Assembly (NCBI GenBank): GCA_030145945.1
Contig: JASLDK010000164.1
Location: forward strand, 1 to 19,340
Direction of reading: 5' to 3'
DNA: 19,340 nucleotides
DNA from: Nocardioides sp.
GTDB taxonomy: Bacteria > Actinomycetota > Actinomycetes > Propionibacteriales > Nocardioidaceae
Positions 1 through 7,605 of the stretch are shown here, piece after piece. The translations under genes were made by a program, and so were the position numbers. The notes beneath the pieces are model-generated. The model saw only the letters and a program-made list of their open reading frames with translations. It had not been told where the DNA came from and ran no database searches. Position 1 is the first letter of the stretch; each line of letters starts with the position of its first letter.

Positions 1-2035
1 CGCCCTGCTTGCCGTCGCTCCGCGCCTCGAACGCCCCACCGACGTCGACCTCCTTCTTGCCGTAGCCGACGGCACCGCAGATCCTCGCGTCCATCGGGAC
101 CGTCCGCTCCATGTCGGCCTTGAGCTCGTCGACGGTGGTCAGCTGGTCGGGGGTCTCATGGAACGGGAAGGCGTCCTCGAGCTCGCGCTGCCACGGGGTG
201 TCCGCACCGAACGCATGGCCCTTCGTGGCCTGCCGGGCGGCGTAGAGCTTGATCAGTTCGGAGGCGATCTCACGGACGGCCTTGCGAGCCTTGTTCTTCC
301 GCTTGGTCCAGTCGCCGCCGCCGAGCCGGTCCAGACTCGGCTGCTCGCCGCCGACGTAGCGGGTAACCTGGTCGAGGGTGTCGGCCGGGACGAACAACCG
401 GTCGGCCGGGCCACCACGCTTGGACGGGCCGTATTCGAGCACGAGGTATTCGCGGACCGCACCCTGCACCTCGCGCTGCTTCATCTCCACGAACCGGCCC
501 ACACCGTGCTGCTCGTGCACGACGTAGTCGCCGGCCTTGAGCTCCAACGGGTCGATCTGGCGCTTGCGCCGCACCGGCATCGCGCCCTTGTCGCGCACCG
601 ACGCCTTGGACCCGACGATGTCCTCACCGGTCAGCACGACCAACTTGCGCTCGACGTCGACGAGGCCGTGGCCGAGGTTGCCGCAGGTGATGGTGACGAC
701 CGCGGGATCGAGCTGGTGACCCTGCGGGAGGTCGTCGACCAGACGTGCCGGGACGTCCTGCTCGCCGAGTGCCTCGACCATGCGGTGCGCGGGTCCGTGA
801 CCGACGTGGACCACCGCGACGGCGTACCCGTCGGAGCGCCACTGGGCGATGTCGGCGAACGCCTTCGCGACGTCGCCGCGGTACGTCGGCGCAGGCTGGG
901 CGGCGCTCTCCTTGAGGTCGGTGTCCTCATCGCCGTCGAGGCCGAACGGGCTGAACGTCCACCAGCTCTGACCGCGATGACGCGCGTGGTCACGGACGTC
1001 GCCGAGGGACTGGTACGACGCGGCCTGCAGGTCGATGGGCGCCTGCCCGCCGTTGGCTGCGGTCGCCCAGGAGGCTGCGAGGAACTCCTCGCTGGTGGCG
1101 ACCAGGTCGTGGGCACGGGCCCGGGCACGCTCGGGGTCGAGGACGAGGATCCGAGTGTCCGCGGGCATCAGGTCGACAAGGAGTTCGAGCTCGTCGACGA
1201 GGGCCGGGATCAGCGCCTCCATGCCCTCGACGGCGATGCCCTGCGCAAGCTTGTCGGTGATCTCCAGCAGTTGCGGGTGGCTCCGTCCGAGCTCGGCAGC
1301 ACGCGCCCTGACGTCATCGGTGAGCAGCAGCTCGCGACACGGCGGCGCCCACAGCCGCTCGACCTTGTCGATGGTGCGCTGGTCGGCGATCGCGAAGGTG
1401 CGGATCTCGTCGACCTCGTCGCCGAAGAACTCCACGCGGACGGGGTGTTCCTCGGTCGGCGGAAAGACATCGACGATGCCGCCGCGCACGGCGAACTCGC
1501 CGCGCTTCTCGACCAGGTCGACGCGGGAGTACGCCGCCCCCACCAGGCCCGCCACGACGTCCTCGATCTCGGCAGTGCTGCCGACGGTGAGCTCGACCGG
1601 GGTGAGGTCGCCCAAGCCCTTGACCTGCGGTTGGAGGACGCTGCGAACGGGTGCGATGACGACCTGGACCGGCCCGGTCGCCGCGTCAGTGCCGGGGTGG
1701 CACAGCCGCCGCAGCACGGCGAGTCGGCGACCGACCGTGTCGCTGCGCGGGCTGAGCCGCTCGTGCGGCAGGGTCTCCCAGCTCGGGTAGTAGGCGACCG
1801 TCGCCGGGTCGAGGAGGTCTCCCAGTTCGTCGACCAGCAACTCCGCCTCGCGGGTCGTGGCCGTCACCACGAGCACGGGCATGCCGGCGCGGGCCAAGCC
1901 CGTGGCGAGGAACGGTCGCAGCGCCTCCGGTCCGGTCAGTTCACCGGTCGCCCGGCTGCCGTCGATGGCGCTGGCGAGCGCGGTCGACAGGGTCGGATCG
2001 GCGAGGACGGCGTCGGCAAGGCCGGCGAGGCTCAC
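1..2035 (-). CDS. mfd: Transcription-repair coupling factor Mfd, N-terminal 678 residues (runs off left edge)
   Basis: Mfd is the cytoplasmic DNA translocase that removes stalled RNA polymerase and recruits UvrA. Reading the minus strand from the GTG at 2035 gives MSLAGLADAVLADPT, then the UvrB-homology region with YYPSWETLPHERLSPR and EKRGEFAVRGGIVDVFPP. The RNA-polymerase-interacting domain follows (KAGDYVVHEQHGVGRF), then KRKNKARKAVREIASELIKL and the start of the RecG-like helicase module (FEDAFPFHETPDQL). Full-length Mfd is about 1150-1200 aa, so roughly 500 C-terminal residues lie outside. An AAAGGTG stretch about 7 nt upstream supports the GTG start. Oddity: the segment that should be the Walker A reads GAVGYGKKEVD where the family has GDVGYGKTEVA. 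The changes crowd into the last ~75 bases of the window, which could be sequence error or true divergence. Identity is very secure; the Walker A reading is not. Confidence 0.96.
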   Translation of the reverse strand, partial: MSLAGLADAVLADPTLSTALASAIDGSRATGELTGPEALRPFLATGLARAGMPVLVVTATTREAELLVDELGDLLDPATVAYYPSWETLPHERLSPRSDTVGRRLAVLRRLCHPGTDAATGPVQVVIAPVRSVLQPQVKGLGDLTPVELTVGSTAEIEDVVAGLVGAAYSRVDLVEKRGEFAVRGGIVDVFPPTEEHPVRVEFFGDEVDEIRTFAIADQRTIDKVERLWAPPCRELLLTDDVRARAAELGRSHPQLLEITDKLAQGIAVEGMEALIPALVDELELLVDLMPADTRILVLDPERARARAHDLVATSEEFLAASWATAANGGQAPIDLQAASYQSLGDVRDHARHRGQSWWTFSPFGLDGDEDTDLKESAAQPAPTYRGDVAKAFADIAQWRSDGYAVAVVHVGHGPAHRMVEALGEQDVPARLVDDLPQGHQLDPAVVTITCGNLGHGLVDVERKLVVLTGEDIVGSKASVRDKGAMPVRRKRQIDPLELKAGDYVVHEQHGVGRFVEMKQREVQGAVREYLVLEYGPSKRGGPADRLFVPADTLDQVTRYVGGEQPSLDRLGGGDWTKRKNKARKAVREIASELIKLYAARQATKGHAFGADTPWQRELEDAFPFHETPDQLTTVDELKADMERTVPMDARICGAVGYGKKEVDVGGAFEARSDGKQG

Positions 2036-2069
2036 GGGCACACCTTTGGTTCGAGGAACACGACGAGCG

Positions 2070-2094
2070 CCCCCGGTCTCGGAACGACCGGGGG
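2070..2094. promoter_or_regulatory. Perfect 9-bp GC-rich stem-loop upstream of mfd
   Basis: CCCCCGGTC, a 7-nt loop, then GACCGGGGG form a perfect inverted repeat 35 nt before the mfd start and downstream of the decayed DUF222 gene. There is no U-tract in either direction. It may end readthrough from the pseudogene or lie in the mfd leader; the sequence does not decide between these. Confidence 0.6.
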
Positions 2095-2149
2095 TTGCGT
2101 CGCCAGCCTACGCGGAGGGACCGACATCGAGGAGGTCGCGCAGCGACCG

Positions 2150-3553
2150 TCAGGCAGCGAAGCCGACAGTGAACTGGGCGCGGTGGAACGAGTCGCATCG
2201 TGGTGTGGGCGCGCTTGACCTGTCGCTCGGCGACGGGGCTTCGGTGAGATCCGTGTTGCCGGTGACTTGTCGGGTTCCGGTCCCGTCAATCAGGTAGTGG
2301 GCTCCGTAGGGATCTCGCCACACGATGATCTAAGGGGTTGGGATGTCGCACTTCCCACCCACGGCCGTTCTCACGGTGGTGGGTCTTGATCCGATGATGA
2401 GTTCTTGTCAACGGTGCGAGGTTCCCGACCCCGGTCGGACCACCTTGGGCGTGCGGAATGGCGTGGTCGAGATCGAGGCGTCGTGACAGGGAGGCTGCGA
2501 AGGGGAACACGTCGCCGGGATGCAGGATCCGGACCGCGGTGCGGAGTCGGGCGGGGATCTCGTAGGCATCCACCGGCGCCTGCCCGACCGGGTCGAGCAC
2601 GGGCGTGATCTTCACGTTGGGTGCGTTGACCAGGTCAATGCCACCGGGGCCGGCGGCGAGAGTCCCGGCGAGCAGGTGTTTCACCCAGGTGGTGGTGACC
2701 GGGCCGTTGCCCTCGAGCCTCGCGATCGGTGACTCGCCATACAGATGCAGGTAGACCACCACCCGCGGTGCAGCGGGACCCACGTCGGGGTCGAGGTGGG
2801 CATCAGGGTTCGCCAACAAGCTCAGGGCGTGGACCCGTCGCTCGTCGAGACAGGTGTCGGGGAACCGTTCCTTCAACTGCTCGGCCAGGAAGGCGATGGC
2901 CGCGTCGATGGTCTCGACCGTCGGGGCATCGGCCTTCACGATCAGGGTCGCGTTGCCGTGCCTGTTGACCCTCGTCCTGCGGACGCTGCGTTCCAGGGCG
3001 GCTTGCTTCTCCCGAGCAGCGGCGACCTCGGGGGCTGCGGCGGCAACCTTGCCCTCCACCAATGCTTCGAACCGCGCCCACGCCAGCCTGCCGTCCGCGG
3101 CGTCGACGACCTCCCCGTCCACCTACCCGGCCTCCTGGTCCGACAGGTCGCGGGTGGCGTCCGCGACATGGCGGGCGTGGGCGACCCGGACGGTCCCGGC
3201 ATCGATCCCGGCCCGCAGCCGCGGGAGGCGGAGGGTGAGGTCGACCGCGTCGGCGATCAACCGACGTGCCCCATGAGGACTGGTTTGGATCCGGGCACCG
3301 AACGCGGCCGCGGCATGTTCGGTGATCTTCGGTGTCCCCGCCGCACCCGCAGGCCGAGCGCGGTCGCGACCGCGTTTGTCCGTCACCGGTAGGGAGTCGG
3401 GGTGATGCAGCACCGCCCACTGGTAGGCCGCGGTGAGGATGTCACGCTCACAGCCAACCGGTCGACGTGGCGGGACTCGACGAACGACAACACGTCCGCA
3501 GCAGCCATCGCCGCCACATCCATCCCGTCTGCATCGAGTCCCGAAACCCTCAT
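2150..3553 (-). pseudogene. Decayed DUF222/HNH endonuclease domain protein (13E12-type), two frameshifts plus one nonsense codon
   Basis: Actinobacterial genomes carry many copies of proteins with an N-terminal DUF222 and a C-terminal HNH nuclease domain; their role is unsettled. Three reading frames together reconstruct one about 468 residues long. The ATG at 3553 begins MRVSGLDADGMDVAAM and continues to VESRHVDRLAV. A 1-nt loss near 3445-3455 (a G missing in GTGAGCGTGAC) shifts into RDILTAAYQWAVLHHPDS. Codon TAG at 3125-3123 interrupts the conserved run ending SDQEAG before VDGEVVDAADGRLAW. The HNH core is intact (RRLDLDHAIPHAQGG, then NLAPLTRTHHRIKTHH). A second shift near 2328-2345 moves the conserved tail IIVWRDPYGAHYLIDGTG into another frame, ending at the TGA at 2152-2150. 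A GTG directly after the TAG could in principle start a 278-aa protein (2286-3122), but its wrong-frame C-terminus argues against a functional product. Confidence 0.88.
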
Positions 3554-3604
3554 GAACCCATGACATCAGGACCCTCCGACACAAACCCCGTCACTCGATC
3601 TCGA

Positions 3605-4492
3605 TCACCTCGGGCGTGCTCGAAGCCCCGCGTGGGCGGCTGACCTGACGTCGACGGTCAGGTTGTCGAGCGCCGGGCTCGGCAGTCGCCAGCGCTGCCA
3701 GAACAGGGCGACGTCGACAGGTGATGCGCCCGGCATCGGCACGAGGTCGCCTCGGGAGACATCGGGCTCCAGTTGGGAGATGGGGATCAGGCCCCATCCG
3801 AGCCCTGCCCGAACGGCTTCGAGGAAGTCAGCCGTGCTGGGCACCCGGTGGACGACGCTCGGTCGTTGCGCGCCCTTGGAAGCCAGCACCGAGTCCTGGA
3901 GTCGGTCCTTCTCGTTGAAGACGACCATCGGTATCTCCTTCCAGGCAACAGCCTTCCCACGACGGTGATTGTCGACCAACGTGGGCGAGCCAGCAGCGCG
4001 GTAGCGCTGGACACCGAGGGGTTCGACGGAACACCCCTGGACCGGCCGCGGTTCGGCGGTGACGGCCGCGAGCACCTCGCCGCGCCGCAGCAGGTCATGG
4101 GAGTGTCCCTCGTCCTCGATCGCAAGCTGGAGGGCTGTCGCCCGATGTCGGGCTGTTGCCGCGAGGACCGGGCGAAACCACGTCGCCAAGGAGTCCGCAT
4201 TCACCGCGACACGCATCTCGACGACATCCTGGTCGCCCAGCGCGGTGGCCGCCTCCGCAGTGAGCAGGCGCAGTTGCTGCGCGAGGCGCAGGAGTGGGCC
4301 GCAAGCATTGGTCACTTCCACCGGCAGCGTTCGCCGGACCAGCACCTGGCCAGCCGCAGTCTCGAGCGCCCGGACCCGCTGGCTCACGGCGCTGGGCGTG
4401 ATGTGCAGCTGTCGGGACGCGGCCTCGAACGATCCTGACTCGGCGATGGTCAGGAGAGTCTCGAGGTGGACCGGATCGAAGCGCACCGGCAC
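3605..4492 (-). CDS. lysG: LysR-family regulator LysG (ArgP-like), divergent from lysE
   Basis: This is a LysR-type activator that would sense lysine or arginine and switch on the adjacent exporter, as LysG does for LysE in Corynebacterium. The N-terminal winged helix-turn-helix reads FDPVHLETLLTIAESGSF, then HITPSAVSQRVRALE and the LVRRT wing. The effector domain has VAVNADSLATWF, AIEDEGHSHDLLRRGEVL, AGLGWGLIPISQ and FWQRWRLPSPALDNLT, which all match the LysG subgroup. I chose the GTG at 4492 (295 aa); a GTG two codons later (4486) is equally possible. The longest frame from 4525 would run through the likely operator at 4511-4523 and adds eleven residues not typical of the family. It is separated from lysE by a short divergent intergenic region, the classic arrangement for control of lysE and autoregulation. 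Confidence 0.92.
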   Translation of the reverse strand: MPVRFDPVHLETLLTIAESGSFEAASRQLHITPSAVSQRVRALETAAGQVLVRRTLPVEVTNACGPLLRLAQQLRLLTAEAATALGDQDVVEMRVAVNADSLATWFRPVLAATARHRATALQLAIEDEGHSHDLLRRGEVLAAVTAEPRPVQGCSVEPLGVQRYRAAGSPTLVDNHRRGKAVAWKEIPMVVFNEKDRLQDSVLASKGAQRPSVVHRVPSTADFLEAVRAGLGWGLIPISQLEPDVSRGDLVPMPGASPVDVALFWQRWRLPSPALDNLTVDVRSAAHAGLRARPR

Positions 4493-4510
4493 AGTGAAGC
4501 ATGGCTTCAG

Positions 4511-4523
4511 GTTCCTTAGAAAC
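4511..4523. promoter_or_regulatory. Candidate LysG operator dyad in the lysG-lysE intergenic region
   Basis: GTTCCT-T-AGAAAC is an interrupted dyad with five of six bases symmetric. It lies about 30 nt upstream of the predicted lysE -10 box, where LysR-type activators usually bind. Assignment to LysG is inference from position. Confidence 0.45.
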
Positions 4524-4552
4524 ATTCGCTGGTCTTCGCTCGGCGCGGCTCC

Positions 4553-4558
4553 TACGGT
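4553..4558 (+). promoter_or_regulatory. Likely -10 box of a leaderless lysE transcript
   Basis: TACGGT fits the actinobacterial TANNNT pattern and ends 6 nt before the lysE GTG at 4565, so transcription would begin at the start codon. No Shine-Dalgarno is present. No good -35 is visible, as expected for an activator-dependent promoter. Confidence 0.5.
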
Positions 4559-4564
4559 GAGCGC

Positions 4565-5185
4565 GTGCTGCTACCCCTCGGCGCCGGATTCATGACCGGC
4601 GGATCGCTCATCGTCGCCATCGGCGCCCAGAACGCCTATGTGTTGCGCCAAGGCATGGCCCGGAGCCACACCGGCGCAGTGGTGGCGCTGTGCGCGGCGT
4701 CAGACGTCGTACTCATCGCGGCCGGGGTCGCCGGAGTGGGAGCCGTGATCGGCCGTGCGGGGTGGCTCATCAGCGCAGTGACCTGGCTCGGCGTCGCCTT
4801 CCTGCTCTGGTACGCCGTCGGCTCGCTCCGTCGCGCGTTCGCGCCCGATGCGCTGCTCACCGGTGACGGCGTCAGGGATGAGTCGCGGGGCAAGGTACTG
4901 CGACGGGCTGCGGCCCTGACGTGGCTGAACCCGCACGTCTATCTCGACACGGTCCTGCTCGTCGGCTCGATCGCAGCCACGTACGACGCCGCGCAGGGGC
5001 CCCTCGATGGCCGGTGGCTCTTCGGGCTCGGCGCCGCGGGCGCCAGCATCGTCTGGTTCACGACGCTGGGCTTCGGAGCGCGGCGTCTCGCACCGCTCCT
5101 CGCACGCCCACGGTCGTGGCAGGTGCTCGAACTTGTCGTTGCCGCCACGATGGTGCTGGTCGCGGTGAAACTCGCGTTCGGCTGA
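4565..5185 (+). CDS. lysE: LysE-family basic amino acid exporter
   Basis: Integral membrane exporter of the LysE superfamily, expected to pump out L-lysine and L-arginine when they accumulate. At 206 aa it has the family's usual size. It opens with a hydrophobic segment carrying GGSLIVAIGAQNAYVLRQG, the hallmark N-terminal motif, and has the second signature LTWLNPHVYLDTVLLVGS in the middle. Five to six hydrophobic segments can be traced, ending with LELVVAATMVLVAVKLAFG. The GTG at 4565 is the only sensible start; it is probably leaderless. The divergent LysG regulator supports substrate assignment to basic amino acids rather than to the RhtB branch. The next gene begins 17 nt downstream on the same strand, so the two are likely cotranscribed. 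Confidence 0.92.
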   Translation: MLLPLGAGFMTGGSLIVAIGAQNAYVLRQGMARSHTGAVVALCAASDVVLIAAGVAGVGAVIGRAGWLISAVTWLGVAFLLWYAVGSLRRAFAPDALLTGDGVRDESRGKVLRRAAALTWLNPHVYLDTVLLVGSIAATYDAAQGPLDGRWLFGLGAAGASIVWFTTLGFGARRLAPLLARPRSWQVLELVVAATMVLVAVKLAFG

Positions 5186-5202
5186 TCACCCAGGGAGAAA
5201 CC

Positions 5203-5850
5203 GTGTACGTACCTCACAGCAACGCCGTGGACGACGGGCGGATGCGCACGTTCGTTTCCGACATCGGCGCCGCACAACTCATCACGATCAGCGAGGACGG
5301 CTACCCCGCAGCGACCCTGCTGCCGATCCTCTGGATCGGCGACCGAGTGATCGCACACATGGCGAAGGCCAACCCGCACTGGCGCACCATCACAGCAGGC
5401 TCGCCTGCACTCCTCGTCTGCCAGGGAAATCAGGCGTACATCTCGCCTTCCTGGTACGCGTCAAAGGCTGACCACGGACGCGTCGTTCCGACCTGGAACT
5501 ACTCCGCGGTCGAGCTCAGGGGCACCGTCAGCGTCTTCGATGACTCCGATGACCTACGAGCCGCCGTCACTGCGCTCACCGACCTGCACGAGGGCGGTCG
5601 TGACCAGCCGTGGGCGACGACCGATGCGCCCCCTGACTACATCAGCGGACAGCTTCGCGGGATCGTAGGCATCGAGATGCGCGTCGAAGCCGTCACCGGC
5701 AAGGCCAAACTGAGCCAGAACCGGTCGGCGGCTGACCAGGAGGGGGTCATCGCAGGTTTGCGGAGCGAGCCCCACCGGGCGGCCCGAGCGGTTGCCGACG
5801 ACATGGCACGAGAGATCCTCAAGGCCGCGGAACCGGATGTCCGGAGCTGA
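5203..5850 (+). CDS. PaiB-family FMN-binding split-barrel protein
   Basis: PaiB proteins are about 200-215 aa split-barrel flavin-binding-fold proteins, named for a negative regulator of sporulation and protease genes in Bacillus; the biochemical role is poorly known. This 215-aa product begins MYVPHSNAVDDGRMRTFVSD. It has the family motifs IAHMAKANPHWRTI, AYISPSWYASKADHG, VVPTWNYSAVELRGTV and GKAKLSQNRSAADQ. The GTG at 5203 is preceded by AGGGAG at good spacing; an upstream in-frame extension runs antisense-like through lysE and is rejected. It lies 17 nt after lysE, suggesting an operon under LysG, which would tie this protein to amino acid export; that link is inference. A PNPOx-like oxidoreductase role cannot be excluded. 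Confidence 0.88.
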   Translation: MYVPHSNAVDDGRMRTFVSDIGAAQLITISEDGYPAATLLPILWIGDRVIAHMAKANPHWRTITAGSPALLVCQGNQAYISPSWYASKADHGRVVPTWNYSAVELRGTVSVFDDSDDLRAAVTALTDLHEGGRDQPWATTDAPPDYISGQLRGIVGIEMRVEAVTGKAKLSQNRSAADQEGVIAGLRSEPHRAARAVADDMAREILKAAEPDVRS

Positions 5851-5897
5851 CACCGAGATGACGTCATGAACCCTCGATCCGCCGAGACGGACGGCGA

Positions 5898-6293
5898 TCA
5901 GCCCACGACCTCGATGCCAGCACAGAGTCCGGGAGCACGAGCCAGTCGTGCGTCCGCCGTGACCAGCGTCGCCCCCAACACCTCAGCCAGCGCGACATAG
6001 ACGGCGTCGTACGGCGTCAGGTTGTCCCGCAACTCCCAGGCACGGGCGAGGAAGGGAGTGGCCTCGTGGACAGTGATGTCGGCTGCGAACAGGTCCGACA
6101 TCGCCAACCCCGCCCGCGCAGGAGTCGTGTGACCGCCGAGGACCAGTCCTCGAAGGGCTGCCGTGACCTCGATCCCCAGGTGGGCGGGAGCATGGACGGC
6201 GATGTCGGGATCGCGCATCCGGTCGACCACGGCTTCCGCTCCTGGCCGCCCCAGCAGCCATTCGACCGCGGCGGAGGCGTCCAGAACGATCAT
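5898..6293 (-). CDS. vapC: VapC-type PIN-domain ribonuclease toxin
   Basis: A PIN-domain endoribonuclease, the toxin of a type II VapBC module; family members cut tRNA or rRNA and need Mg2+ or Mn2+. The 131-aa product has the four expected acidic residues: Asp5 in MIVLDAS, Glu42 in LGIEVTAAL, Asp96 in LTPYDAVYVALAE and Asp114 in LVTADARLA. All are intact, so it should be active. The ATG overlaps the vapB stop by 4 bp (ATGA at 6293-6290), so translation is coupled to the antitoxin. It faces the PaiB gene tail to tail across 47 bp that hold only a 10-bp palindrome (ATGACGTCAT, 5858-5867). Confidence 0.93.
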   Translation of the reverse strand: MIVLDASAAVEWLLGRPGAEAVVDRMRDPDIAVHAPAHLGIEVTAALRGLVLGGHTTPARAGLAMSDLFAADITVHEATPFLARAWELRDNLTPYDAVYVALAEVLGATLVTADARLARAPGLCAGIEVVG

Positions 6294-6517
6294 GAGGCGC
6301 GACGGGCGCCGTCGATCAACTCAGCAGAGGATGGCCCCTCAATCACCGGTTCCCTGGATGCGACCATGTCGAGGAGTTCGCGTCGTGTGGGACGTTCCAG
6401 CGAACGACGCAATTCGGCAAGTGCCAGATCTGAGAGCGAAACGCCCTCCATCGCCGCGCGAGCCTTCAGCCGCCGGTGGATGTCGTCCGGGACATTGCGG
6501 ATCTGGATCATGCTCAT
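6290..6517 (-). CDS. vapB: VapB/FitA-type ribbon-helix-helix antitoxin
   Basis: The antitoxin partner of the downstream PIN toxin, also expected to repress its own operon. The 75-aa product has an N-terminal ribbon-helix-helix of the FitA type (MIQIRNVPDDIHRRLKARAA, then GVSLSDLALAEL). A C-terminal tail with a RELLDMV segment should wrap the toxin. Start at 6517 (MSM) is favoured because a TAGGCT -10 box ends 6 nt upstream, giving a leaderless transcript; the ATG two codons later at 6511 is the alternative. The gene starts 75 bp after the pstB stop on the same strand, so readthrough from the pst locus is possible. Confidence 0.92.
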   Translation of the reverse strand: MSMIQIRNVPDDIHRRLKARAAMEGVSLSDLALAELRRSLERPTRRELLDMVASREPVIEGPSSAELIDGARRAS

Positions 6518-6523
6518 ACAAAG

Positions 6524-6552
6524 AGCCTAGATTCCATGCGCGAAGCGAGCAA
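6524..6552 (-). promoter_or_regulatory. vapBC promoter, leaderless
   Basis: On the minus strand TTGCTC (6552-6547), a 17-bp spacer and TAGGCT (6529-6524) place the predicted start site on the A of the vapB ATG at 6517. Confidence 0.6.
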
Positions 6553-6570
6553 GCATGCGCTGCACATGCG
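6535..6570. repeat. Three CATGCG direct repeats overlapping the vapBC promoter
   Basis: CATGCGC at 6535, CATGCGC at 6554 and CATGCGA at 6565 occur in direct orientation, spaced 19 and 11 nt, across the promoter's -35 region. They are candidates for VapB/VapBC operator half-sites. Short repeats in GC-rich DNA can arise by chance. Confidence 0.35.
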
Positions 6571-6592
6571 ATTGATCAGGTCGCCGTACGCC

Positions 6593-7504
6593 TCAGCCGA
6601 ACCGGCCGTTGACGTAGTCGTAGGTCCGCGAGTCCTGGGGATTCTGGAACATCGCCGTCGTGTCGCCGTGCTCGACGATGACGCCGGGCTGACCCTGGGA
6701 GGCCAGGAAGAAGGCGCACTCCCCGGAGACGCGGGCGGCCTGCTGCATGTTGTGGGTGACGATCACGATCGTGACCTCACGGGCGAGGTCGAGCATGGTC
6801 TCCTCGATCACCCGCGTGGAGGTGGGGTCGAGGGCCGAGCACGGCTCATCCATCAGCAGCACCCGCGGCTTGATCGCGAGCGACCGCGCAATGCACAAGC
6901 GCTGCTGCTGGCCACCGGACAGACCGCCGCCGGGAGCGTCGAGGCGGTCCTTGACCTCGTTCCACAGGCCGCCCTTGATGAGACACGACTCGACGAGATC
7001 GGCCTTGTCGGACCGGCTCATCCGGGTGCCGGTCAGCTTGAGCCCGGCCAGCACGTTCTCCTCGATCGACATCGCAGGGAACGGGTTGGGCTTCTGGAAG
7101 ACCATCCCGATCGCACGCCGGGCATCGATGAGGCGCTTGGCCGGGTCGTAGATGTCCTCGCCGTCCAGCAGCACCTCACCGGCCAGTTGCGCCGACGGCA
7201 CCAGCTCGTGCATCCGGTTGAGGATCCGCAGGAAGGTCGACTTTCCGCAACCGGACGGGCCGATCAACGCCGTGATGCCACCGGCGGGCATGGTCAGCGA
7301 GACCCGGTCGAGGACCTTGTGGTCACCGAACCACGCCGTGACGTCGCGGGCCTCGAGCTCGGCGAGTCCGGCGCCGTCACGCGGGGTCGTCCGGTCGACG
7401 GAGACGGCCGGGTCGAGCCGGGGTACGTCGGCCGGCACCTCCTGCACCGCGAGCGGCGGAACGGCGGGCAGTGACATCGTGTCGACGCTGGCGTCGTGGT
7501 CCAT
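6593..7504 (-). CDS. pstB: Phosphate ABC transporter ATP-binding protein PstB
   Basis: The cytoplasmic ATPase that powers PstC-PstA for high-affinity phosphate import. The 303-aa product has Walker A GPSGCGKS at 82-89, Q-loop at Gln137 (VFQKPNPFPAMSI), signature LSGGQQQR at 195-202, Walker B VLLMDEP at 215-221 and H-loop His251 (VTHNMQQA). It closes with the PstB-type tail FQNPQDSRTYDYVNGRFG. The ATG at 7504 is set by AGGAAA 8 nt upstream; a longer frame from 7558 would cross the hairpin at 7527-7559. PstB is usually about 255-260 aa; here a proline- and acid-rich N-terminal extension of about 45 residues precedes the ABC core. It is the last gene of the locus, about 100 nt after the substrate-binding gene. 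Confidence 0.97.
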   Translation of the reverse strand: MDHDASVDTMSLPAVPPLAVQEVPADVPRLDPAVSVDRTTPRDGAGLAELEARDVTAWFGDHKVLDRVSLTMPAGGITALIGPSGCGKSTFLRILNRMHELVPSAQLAGEVLLDGEDIYDPAKRLIDARRAIGMVFQKPNPFPAMSIEENVLAGLKLTGTRMSRSDKADLVESCLIKGGLWNEVKDRLDAPGGGLSGGQQQRLCIARSLAIKPRVLLMDEPCSALDPTSTRVIEETMLDLAREVTIVIVTHNMQQAARVSGECAFFLASQGQPGVIVEHGDTTAMFQNPQDSRTYDYVNGRFG

Positions 7505-7526
7505 CGGTTTTCCTGTTCGTGTGGCT

Positions 7527-7559
7527 GGTGCCGGGCGGCCGGGAAGGCCGCCCGGCACC
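7527..7559 (-). promoter_or_regulatory. Perfect 14-bp hairpin between a substrate-binding gene and pstB
   Basis: GGTGCCGGGCGGCC, loop GGGAA (TTCCC on the transcribed strand), then its exact complement. It begins 46 nt after the stop of the upstream gene and ends 22 nt before the pstB ATG. No T-tract follows, so a partial terminator or an mRNA-protecting 3' end is more likely than a strong intrinsic terminator. Either would let the binding proteins be made in excess over PstB. Confidence 0.7.
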
Positions 7560-7605
7560 GGTGAAACGGTGCTGCTGGGACGGGAGCGGGCTCAGCCCGC
7601 CCGGC

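Noticed and set aside
158..2218. Long plus-strand open frame antisense to mfd (686 aa).
   Set aside because: It is the mirror of a clear Mfd coding sequence on the minus strand; GC-rich codon bias keeps the antisense frame open. Its translation has no recognisable motif.
2286..3122. Functional 278-aa HNH protein starting at the GTG after the TAG.
   Set aside because: The start follows the stop only because the upstream frame is the same gene; there is no ribosome site of its own, and the C-terminus is frameshifted away from the conserved tail.
3123..3125. TAG in the DUF222 gene read as recoding (pyrrolysine or programmed readthrough).
   Set aside because: Two further frameshifts in the same gene point to decay, and no recoding signal was seen.
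4921..5202. N-terminal extension of the PaiB-like protein into lysE.
   Set aside because: The extension is an out-of-frame reading of lysE. The GTG at 5203 has an AGGGAG ribosome site and begins at the family's usual N-terminus (MYVPHSN).
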